Shown in pieces: positions 57,778 to 64,000 of a stretch of DNA of 64,000 bases; position 1 is the stretch's first letter, and every line of letters begins with the position of its first letter. The position numbers were made by a program, and so were the translations under genes. This DNA comes from Microcella flavibacter (GTDB taxonomy: Bacteria; Actinomycetota; Actinomycetes; Actinomycetales; Microbacteriaceae), in contig NZ_CP051299.1 of NCBI RefSeq assembly GCF_012530535.1, positions 310,001-374,000 on the forward strand, written 5' to 3'. The notes below the pieces were generated by a model. It did not search any database and was not told the origin of the DNA. It worked only from the letters and a program-made list of their open reading frames with translations.

Positions 57778-58085
57778 GCATCCACGCTGTCTCCCAGAAC
57801 AAGGACCCGCGCGACATCATCATCGCGCCCGTCGTGAGCGAGAAGAGCTACACGCTCATCGACGACGGCAAGTACACGTTCCTGGTCGACCCGCGAGCCA
57901 ATAAGACCGAGATCAAGCTCGCCATCGAGAAGATCTTCAACGTCAAGGTGGCCTCGATCAACACCCTCAACCGCCCCGGCAAGACCCGCCGCACCCGCTT
58001 CGGCCTCGGCAAGCGCAAGGACACCAAGCGCGCCATCGTCACGCTGAAGTCGGGCACCATCGACATCTTCACGGCCGTCGGCTAG
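57774..58085 (+). CDS. rplW: 50S ribosomal protein L23
   Basis: 103 aa, coupled to rpl[21 protein letters not shown] and [20 protein letters not shown] are diagnostic. L23 sits at the tunnel exit and docks signal recognition particle and trigger factor. Confidence 0.97.
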   Translation: MSIHAVSQNKDPRDIIIAPVVSEKSYTLIDDGKYTFLVDPRANKTEIKLAIEKIFNVKVASINTLNRPGKTRRTRFGLGKRKDTKRAIVTLKSGTIDIFTAVG

Positions 58086-58104
58086 GGATCGAAGGAATAA
58101 CGAC

Positions 58105-58941
<837 letters not shown>

Positions 58942-58956
58942 TAGGAGTCGAGAAGA

Positions 58957-59238
58957 ATGCCTCGCAGTCTCAAGAAGGGCCCGTTCGTCGACGACCACCT
59001 GCTCCGCAAGGTCGTCACCCAGAACGAGGCCAGCACCAAGAACGTCATCAAGACCTGGTCGCGCCGCTCGATGATCATCCCGGCAATGCTCGGGCACACC
59101 ATCGCCGTGCACGACGGTCGCAAGCACATCCCCGTGTTCGTGACCGAGACCATGGTCGGGCACAAGCTCGGCGAGTTCGCGCCCACCCGCACCTTCCGCG
59201 GCCACGAGAAGGACGACAAGAAGGGTCGCCGCCGCTAA
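58957..59238 (+). CDS. rpsS: 30S ribosomal protein S19
   Basis: 93 aa: [39 protein letters not shown] and [16 protein letters not shown] are the conserved S19 blocks. Head protein of the small subunit near S13. Confidence 0.98.
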   Translation: MPRSLKKGPFVDDHLLRKVVTQNEASTKNVIKTWSRRSMIIPAMLGHTIAVHDGRKHIPVFVTETMVGHKLGEFAPTRTFRGHEKDDKKGRRR

Positions 59239-59262
59239 CGCGGTGGCGGAAGGAGGAGAGAA

Positions 59263-59661
59263 ATGGTGGAGTCGATCGCACGCGTGCGTCACATCCGCGT
59301 CACCCCCCAGAAGGCCCGTCGCGTCGTCGCCCTGATCCGCGGCAAGCAGGCCCTCGAGGCCCTGGCCATCCTGAAGTTCGCGCCGCAGAGCGCCAGCGAG
59401 CCCGTGGGCAAGCTCGTCGCGGCGGCCATCGCCAACGCGCGGGTCAAGGCCGACGCCTCGAACACCTTCCTCGACGAGCAGGACCTCTACGTGTCCCGCG
59501 CCTTCGTCGACGAGGGCACCACCCTGAAGCGGTTCCAGCCGCGCGCCCAGGGCCGGGCATTCGCTATCAAGAAGCGCACCAGCCACATCACCGTCGTGCT
59601 CGCCACGCCGGACGAGGCTGTCGCTGCGGGCTCGAGCACCAAGAAGAAGGCGAGCAAGTAG
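59263..59661 (+). CDS. rplV: 50S ribosomal protein L22
   Basis: 132 aa. [20 protein letters not shown] and the tunnel-lining hairpin near [20 protein letters not shown] followed by TSHITVVL identify L22. The C-terminal tail is short and lysine-rich. The start has GGAGGAGAG upstream; rpsC follows after 2 nt. Confidence 0.97.
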   Translation: MVESIARVRHIRVTPQKARRVVALIRGKQALEALAILKFAPQSASEPVGKLVAAAIANARVKADASNTFLDEQDLYVSRAFVDEGTTLKRFQPRAQGRAFAIKKRTSHITVVLATPDEAVAAGSSTKKKASK

Positions 59662-59663
59662 AC

Positions 59664-60437
59664 ATGGGTCAGAAAGTCAACCCGTACGGTTTCCGTCTCG
59701 GCATCACCACCGACCACGTGTCGCGCTGGTTCTCCGACTCGACGAAGCCCGGTCAGCGGTACTCCGACTACGTGGCGGAGGACGTCAAGATCCGTCGGAT
59801 GCTCACCACGAGCCTCGACCGCGCCGGCGTCGCCCGCATCGAGATCGAGCGCACCCGCGACCGCGTCCGCGTCGACATCCACACCGCCCGCCCGGGCATC
59901 GTGATCGGTCGCCGCGGCGCCGAGGCCGAGCGCATCCGCACCGACCTCGAGAAGCTCACCGCCAAGCAGATCCAGCTGAACATCCTCGAGGTCAAGAACC
60001 CCGAGGCCGAGGCTCAGCTCGTCGCGCAGGGCGTCGCCGAGCAGCTCAGCGCCCGCGTGGCCTTCCGCCGCGCGATGCGCAAGGGGCTGCAGGGCGCGCA
60101 GCGCGCCGGCGCCAAGGGCGTCCGCATCCAGGTCTCCGGGCGCCTCGGCGGCGCCGAGATGAGCCGTTCCGAGTTCTACCGCGAGGGCCGCGTGCCGCTG
60201 CACACCCTCCGCGCGAACATCGACTACGGCTTCTACGAGGCGAAGACCACCTTCGGCCGCATCGGCGTGAAGGTCTGGATCTACAAGGGCGACATCACCA
60301 ACAAGGAACTCGCTCGCGAGCAGGCGAACCAGAAGTCGTCGCGCCCCGAGCGACGTGACTCGGACCGCGGTCCCCGTCGCGGCACCGGCCGTCCGGCCGA
60401 GGCCACGGCGCCCGTCGCGGCCGGAGCGGAAGGCTAA
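59664..60437 (+). CDS. rpsC: 30S ribosomal protein S3
   Basis: 257 aa. [20 protein letters not shown], the KH-domain [20 protein letters not shown] and [20 protein letters not shown] blocks are present. The C-terminal 40 residues are an Ala/Arg/Gly-rich extension common in actinobacteria. It helps form the mRNA entry pore. Confidence 0.98.
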   Translation: MGQKVNPYGFRLGITTDHVSRWFSDSTKPGQRYSDYVAEDVKIRRMLTTSLDRAGVARIEIERTRDRVRVDIHTARPGIVIGRRGAEAERIRTDLEKLTAKQIQLNILEVKNPEAEAQLVAQGVAEQLSARVAFRRAMRKGLQGAQRAGAKGVRIQVSGRLGGAEMSRSEFYREGRVPLHTLRANIDYGFYEAKTTFGRIGVKVWIYKGDITNKELAREQANQKSSRPERRDSDRGPRRGTGRPAEATAPVAAGAEG

Positions 60438-60442
60438 GGAAC

Positions 60443-60862
60443 ATGCTGATTCCCCGCAAGGTCAAGTACCGCAAGCAGCACCACCCCAAGCGGAGTGGGC
60501 ACGCGACCGGTGGAACCGAGGTCTCGTTCGGCGAGTTCGGCATCCAGGCCATCACCCCCGCGTACGTGACGAACCGCCAGATCGAGGCGGCGCGTATCGC
60601 GATGACCCGTCACATCAAGCGCGGCGGCAAGGTCTGGATCAACATCTACCCCGACCGTCCGCTCACCAAGAAGCCCGCGGAGACCCGCATGGGCTCCGGC
60701 AAGGGCTCGCCCGAGTGGTGGGTCGCCAACGTCAAGCCGGGACGCGTCCTCTTCGAGGTCGCGGGCGTCAACGAGGAACTCGCTCGTGAGGCCATGACCC
60801 GTGCAATCCACAAGCTGCCCCTCAAGGCACGCATCATCAAGCGCGAGGGAGGCGACGCGTAA
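60443..60862 (+). CDS. rplP: 50S ribosomal protein L16
   Basis: 139 aa. [38 protein letters not shown] and [20 protein letters not shown] are conserved L16 blocks; L16 organises the A-site region of the large subunit. It overlaps rpmC by 1 nt. Confidence 0.98.
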   Translation: MLIPRKVKYRKQHHPKRSGHATGGTEVSFGEFGIQAITPAYVTNRQIEAARIAMTRHIKRGGKVWINIYPDRPLTKKPAETRMGSGKGSPEWWVANVKPGRVLFEVAGVNEELAREAMTRAIHKLPLKARIIKREGGDA

Positions 60863-61182
60863 TGGCGATCGGATCCAAGGAGCTGGCACCTGCCGAGCTC
60901 GATACCTTCGAGGACGAGCGCCTCATCGACGAGCTCAAGAAGGCCAAGGAGGAGCTGTTCAACCTGCGCTTCCAGGCCGCGACCGGGCAGCTCGAGAGCC
61001 ACGGCCGCGTGCGCGCCGTGAAGCGCGACATCGCTCGCATCTACACGGTCATCCGCGAGCGCGAGCTGGGCATCCGGGCCACGCCCGCCCCCATCGAGGC
61101 GCCCGCCAAGGCGACCAAGAAGTCGGCGAAGAAGGCTGAGGCCGACAAGGCCCCCGCCGCCGAGACCGAGGAGAAGAACTGA
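60862..61182 (+). CDS. rpmC: 50S ribosomal protein L29, with C-terminal tail
   Basis: 106 aa. The L29 core ([40 protein letters not shown]) occupies residues about 18-72. A 30-residue Ala/Lys/Glu-rich tail follows, longer than the usual 65-80 aa of L29. It binds near the tunnel exit. Overlaps both neighbours by 1 nt. Confidence 0.95.
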   Translation: MAIGSKELAPAELDTFEDERLIDELKKAKEELFNLRFQAATGQLESHGRVRAVKRDIARIYTVIRERELGIRATPAPIEAPAKATKKSAKKAEADKAPAAETEEKN

Positions 61183-61502
61183 TGGCTACGGCTGAGAAGA
61201 AGACCGCTGCCGGCCACGAGTCGGCCGCGCACGACGTTCGCGACGCCGAGGCCCGCGGGTACCGCAAGGCCCGTCGCGGCTACGTCACCAGCGACAAGAT
61301 GGAGAAGACCATCGTCGTCGAGGTCGAGGACCGCGTGAAGCACCCGCTCTACGGCAAGGTCATCCGCCGCACCTCGAAGGTCAAGGTCCACGACGAGCAG
61401 AACAGCGCCGGTATCGGCGACCTGGTGCTCATCTCCGAGACCCGCCCCCTGTCCGCCACGAAGCGCTGGCGCCTCGTCGAGATCCTCGAGAAGGCCAAGT
61501 AG
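61182..61502 (+). CDS. rpsQ: 30S ribosomal protein S17, with N-terminal extension
   Basis: 106 aa. The S17 core ([60 protein letters not shown]) is preceded by about 28 extra residues, Ala/Glu-rich, compared with the typical 80-90 aa. It overlaps rpmC by 1 nt. S17 binds the 5' domain of 16S rRNA early in assembly. Confidence 0.96.
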   Translation: MATAEKKTAAGHESAAHDVRDAEARGYRKARRGYVTSDKMEKTIVVEVEDRVKHPLYGKVIRRTSKVKVHDEQNSAGIGDLVLISETRPLSATKRWRLVEILEKAK

Positions 61503-61534
61503 GCCCGCGCCTGCTTGACCTTAAGGAGTAGCAA

Positions 61535-61903
61535 ATGCTGCAGCAAGAATCCCGCGTCAAGGTCGCCGACAACACCGGCGCCAAGGAGCTGCTCACGATC
61601 CGTGTGCTCGGCGGCTCCGGCCGTCGGTACGCCGGCCTGGGTGACATCATCGTCGCCACGGTCAAGGACGCGATCCCCGGCGGCAACGTCAAGAAGGGCG
61701 ATGTCGTCAAGGCGGTCATCGTGCGCACCGTGAAGCAGACCCGTCGTCCCGACGGCTCGTACATCAAGTTCGACGAGAACGCCGCCGTCATCCTGAAGAA
61801 CGACGGGGACCCCCGCGGTACCCGCATCTTCGGACCGGTCGGTCGTGAGCTTCGTGACAAGAAGTTCATGAAGATCGTCTCCCTGGCCCCGGAGGTGCTG
61901 TAA
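61535..61903 (+). CDS. rplN: 50S ribosomal protein L14
   Basis: 122 aa, exact family length: [40 protein letters not shown] and [21 protein letters not shown]14 lies at the subunit interface. AAGGAG precedes the ATG; rplX follows after 2 nt. Confidence 0.98.
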   Translation: MLQQESRVKVADNTGAKELLTIRVLGGSGRRYAGLGDIIVATVKDAIPGGNVKKGDVVKAVIVRTVKQTRRPDGSYIKFDENAAVILKNDGDPRGTRIFGPVGRELRDKKFMKIVSLAPEVL

Positions 61904-61905
61904 CC

Positions 61906-62265
61906 ATGGCGAAGATCAAGAAGGGCGACCTCGTCCAGGTCATCACTGGCGCCACGCAGGCGCGCGGCGGCGACCGCGGCAAGCAGGGTCGCGTCCTCGA
62001 GGTGATCGCGGAGAAGAACCGCATCATCGTCGAGGGCATCAACCTCGTCACCAAGCACGTGCGCGTCGGCCAGACCCAGCGCGGCACGAAGACCGGTGGC
62101 ATCGAGACCCACGAGGCGTCCATCCACGTGTCCAACGTGGCCGTGGTGGACCCCAAGACCAAGAAGCCGACGCGCGTCGGGCACCGTGAGGAGACCGTCG
62201 AGAAGGACGGCATCAGCAAGACGGTGCGCGTGCGCTACGCCAAGAATTCGGGTGAGAAGCTCTAA
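61906..62265 (+). CDS. rplX: 50S ribosomal protein L24
   Basis: 119 aa with the KOW motif [20 protein letters not shown] and [30 protein letters not shown] is conserved. An assembly initiator of the large subunit. Overlaps rplE by 1 nt. Confidence 0.97.
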   Translation: MAKIKKGDLVQVITGATQARGGDRGKQGRVLEVIAEKNRIIVEGINLVTKHVRVGQTQRGTKTGGIETHEASIHVSNVAVVDPKTKKPTRVGHREETVEKDGISKTVRVRYAKNSGEKL

Positions 62266-62864
62266 TGACCGACACCGCTACCGCCACCGGCGCGGCGACG
62301 ACCGAGAAGGTCCAGCCGCGTCTGAAGCAGAAGTACCGCGCCGACATCACGAAGGCGCTCACCGAGGAGTTCGGGTATACCAACCCGCACCAGGTCCCCG
62401 GGCTTGTCAAGATCGTCGTCAACACGGGCGTCGGCGAGGCCGCGCGCGACAGCAAGGTGATCGACGGTGCGATCAAGGATCTCACCGCCATCACCGGGCA
62501 GAAGCCGCAGGTCACGAAGGCCCGCAAGTCGATCGCGCAGTTCAAGCTGCGCGAGGGCATGCCCATCGGCGCGCACGTCACCCTCCGCGGTGACCGCGCG
62601 TGGGAGTTCCTCGACCGTCTGCTCTCGCTCGCGCTGCCCCGCATCCGCGACTTCCGCGGCCTGAGCGCCACGCAGTTCGACGGCAACGGCAACTACACCT
62701 TCGGTCTCCAGGAGCAGAGCGTGTTCCACGAGATCGACCAGGACAAGATCGACCGCGTCCGCGGTTTCGACATCACCATCGTGACGACCGCGAAGACGGA
62801 CGACGAGGGACGCGCCCTGCTGCGCTCGCTCGGCTTCCCCTTCAAGGCCGCCGACGCCTCCTGA
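62265..62864 (+). CDS. rplE: 50S ribosomal protein L5
   Basis: 199 aa. Core blocks: [52 protein letters not shown]-type [20 protein letters not shown] and [18 protein letters not shown]. The N-terminal 15 residues ([15 protein letters not shown]) are an extension. L5 binds 5S rRNA. No rpsN follows, unlike in many bacteria. Confidence 0.97.
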   Translation: MTDTATATGAATTEKVQPRLKQKYRADITKALTEEFGYTNPHQVPGLVKIVVNTGVGEAARDSKVIDGAIKDLTAITGQKPQVTKARKSIAQFKLREGMPIGAHVTLRGDRAWEFLDRLLSLALPRIRDFRGLSATQFDGNGNYTFGLQEQSVFHEIDQDKIDRVRGFDITIVTTAKTDDEGRALLRSLGFPFKAADAS

Positions 62865-62885
62865 CCGAGGCGATCCACTCCACCC

Positions 62886-62949
62886 GGCCCGAGCACTCGG
62901 GCCCCGATCGGCTAGGTCCGTCCCCGTGTAACGGGTCCGGAAACCGGAC
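62886..62949 (+). other. two small hairpins between rplE and rpsH
   Basis: GGCCCGAG-CA-CTCGGGCC (62886-62903) and GTCCGG-AAA-CCGGAC (62935-62949) fill most of the 103-nt gap where rpsN usually lies. They may tune or process the operon mRNA. Confidence 0.5.
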
Positions 62950-62967
62950 GAGAACAGGAAAATCATC

Positions 62968-63366
62968 ATGACGATGACAGATCCGGTCGCAGACATGCTG
63001 ACCAGACTGCGCAACGCCAACTCGGCGTTCCACGAGACCGTGGCGATGCCGAGCTCCAAGCTCAAGAGCCACATCGCCGAGATCCTCAAGCGCGAGGGCT
63101 ACATCTCCGACTGGGCCGTCGAGGACGCCCGCGTCGGCTCGACGCTCACGCTGTCGCTGAAGTACGGCCCGAACCGCGAGCGGTCGATCGCCGGCATCAA
63201 GCGCGTCTCCAAGCCCGGTCTCCGGGTCTACGCCAAGAGCACCGAGATCCCCACGGTCCTCGGCGGGCTCGGCGTGGCCATCCTGTCGACTTCCTCCGGT
63301 CTGCTCACCGACCGTGAGGCGATGAAGAAGGGCGTGGGTGGGGAAGTCCTCGCCTACGTGTGGTGA
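62968..63366 (+). CDS. rpsH: 30S ribosomal protein S8
   Basis: 132 aa: [60 protein letters not shown] and the C-terminal [20 protein letters not shown] block. It binds 16S rRNA helix 21 and in other bacteria represses the spc operon. Upstream AACAGGAAA. Confidence 0.98.
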   Translation: MTMTDPVADMLTRLRNANSAFHETVAMPSSKLKSHIAEILKREGYISDWAVEDARVGSTLTLSLKYGPNRERSIAGIKRVSKPGLRVYAKSTEIPTVLGGLGVAILSTSSGLLTDREAMKKGVGGEVLAYVW

Positions 63367-63372
63367 TCTGAC

Positions 63373-63909
63373 ATGTCCCGCATCGGACGCATGCCCATCG
63401 ACATCCCCGGCGGTGTCGAGGTCACGGTGGACGGCCAGGCCGTCACCGTCAAGGGCCCCAAGGGTCAGCTCTGGCTGACCGTGGCCAGCCCCATCGAGGT
63501 CGCCATCGAGGACAACCAGGTCGTCGTGACCCGTCCCGACGACGAGCGCGCTTCGCGCTCGCTCCACGGCCTCACCCGCACGCTCATCGCCAACAACATC
63601 ATCGGTGTCACCCAGGGCTACTCCAAGGGCCTCGAGGTCGTCGGCACCGGTTACCGCGTTCAGGCGAAGGGCGAGGGCGTCGAGTTCGCGCTCGGCTTCT
63701 CCCACCCCGTCACGGTGAACCCGCCCCAGGGCATCACGTTCACCGTCGAGGGCAACAACAAGCTCACCGTCAGCGGCATCGACAAGCAGGCCGTGGGCGA
63801 GGTCGCAGCGAACATCCGCAAGATCCGCAAGCCCGAGCCGTACAAGGGCAAGGGCGTGCGGTACGCCGGCGAGATCGTGCGCCGCAAGGCCGGAAAGAGT
63901 GGTAAGTGA
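63373..63909 (+). CDS. rplF: 50S ribosomal protein L6
   Basis: 178 aa: [20 protein letters not shown], the duplicated L6 fold, and [18 protein letters not shown] at the end with [12 protein letters not shown] before it. L6 sits near the sarcin-ricin loop. rplR starts 2 nt downstream. Confidence 0.98.
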   Translation: MSRIGRMPIDIPGGVEVTVDGQAVTVKGPKGQLWLTVASPIEVAIEDNQVVVTRPDDERASRSLHGLTRTLIANNIIGVTQGYSKGLEVVGTGYRVQAKGEGVEFALGFSHPVTVNPPQGITFTVEGNNKLTVSGIDKQAVGEVAANIRKIRKPEPYKGKGVRYAGEIVRRKAGKSGK

Positions 63910-63911
63910 TC

Positions 63912-64000
63912 ATGGGTCTCGGAACTAGAGGCAAGAGCAAGACCGCGGCCAAGGGCCGCCGTCACGCGCGTCTGCGCAAGCGCATCACCGGCACGGCCGA
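63912..64000 (+). CDS. rplR: 50S ribosomal protein L18 (cut by the window end)
   Basis: Only the first 29 codons are present: ATG 63912, MGLGTRGKSKTAAKGRRHAR then LRKRITGTA. This is the normal L18 N-terminus and canonical position after rplF. L18 binds 5S rRNA. Confidence 0.93.
   Translation, partial: MGLGTRGKSKTAAKGRRHARLRKRITGTA

Overview
The window is a contiguous, high-GC stretch of an actinobacterial chromosome. RpoB, RpoC, EF-Tu and the ribosomal proteins are of actinobacterial type, many genes start at GTG or TTG, and long meaningless reading frames run antisense to real genes. The overall content (an EssC-like secretion locus, a monoderm type IV pilus operon, no rpsN in the S10-spc run) suggests the family Microbacteriaceae. 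That placement is by inspection, not by a search.

Layout. (1) 128-7521: rpoB-rpoC with a strong terminator. (2) 7739-17579: a compact type VII (ESX/WXG100) secretion locus. It holds an RDD+FHA membrane protein, an EssC-like FHA/FtsK ATPase, two WXG100-type small proteins, a 468-aa probable substrate and three unrecognised proteins. A TGGGGAG-N2-CTCCCCA palindrome sits at the same distance from the -10 of two of its units, with a degraded copy before the first. (3) 17805-30753: a complete type IV pilus assembly locus in pilB-pilT-pilC / pilA / three prepilin-like proteins / pilD-pilM-pilN-pilO order. Its two promoter regions share a CCCCGAA-N2-CGGGA element. (4) 30857-32026: an Ala/Pro-rich membrane protein. 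(5) 32441-36789: the str operon rpsL-rpsG-fusA-tuf.

(6) 36951-55622: about 19 kb of accessory genes separating tuf from rpsJ. First come a small membrane protein, a reverse-strand three-gene redox operon (ferric-reductase-like membrane protein, exported protein, flavin reductase) and an IclR regulator divergent from a histidine ammonia-lyase gene. The lyase gene has lost its 3' end and runs into a frameshifted membrane-protein remnant. Next is a catabolic cluster for D-apiose/D-apionate or a close branched-sugar relative: GntR/FadR regulator and SDR dehydrogenase on the minus strand; sugar ABC transporter (one binding protein, two permeases, one ATPase), DUF1537 kinase (OiaK), D-apionate oxidoisomerase (ApnO), D-apionate lactonase (ApnL), RuBisCO-like protein and a TIM-barrel protein (OiaC candidate) on the plus strand; and a final reverse-strand NAD-dependent epimerase/dehydratase. 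Two copies of TGGCATACCA sit at the two divergent promoters and are the likely FadR-type operators. (7) 56154-64000: the S10-spc operon from rpsJ to a truncated rplR, in canonical order but without rpsN between rplE and rpsH.

Proposed flow through the catabolic cluster: uptake by the ABC transporter; oxidation to a lactone by an SDR (no ApsD-type apiose dehydrogenase is seen); ring opening by ApnL; oxidation with hydroxymethyl migration by ApnO to 3-oxo-isoapionate; then phosphorylation by OiaK followed by the RuBisCO-like protein, or direct decarboxylation by the TIM-barrel protein. No tRNA, rRNA, CRISPR array, transposase or integrase was seen.
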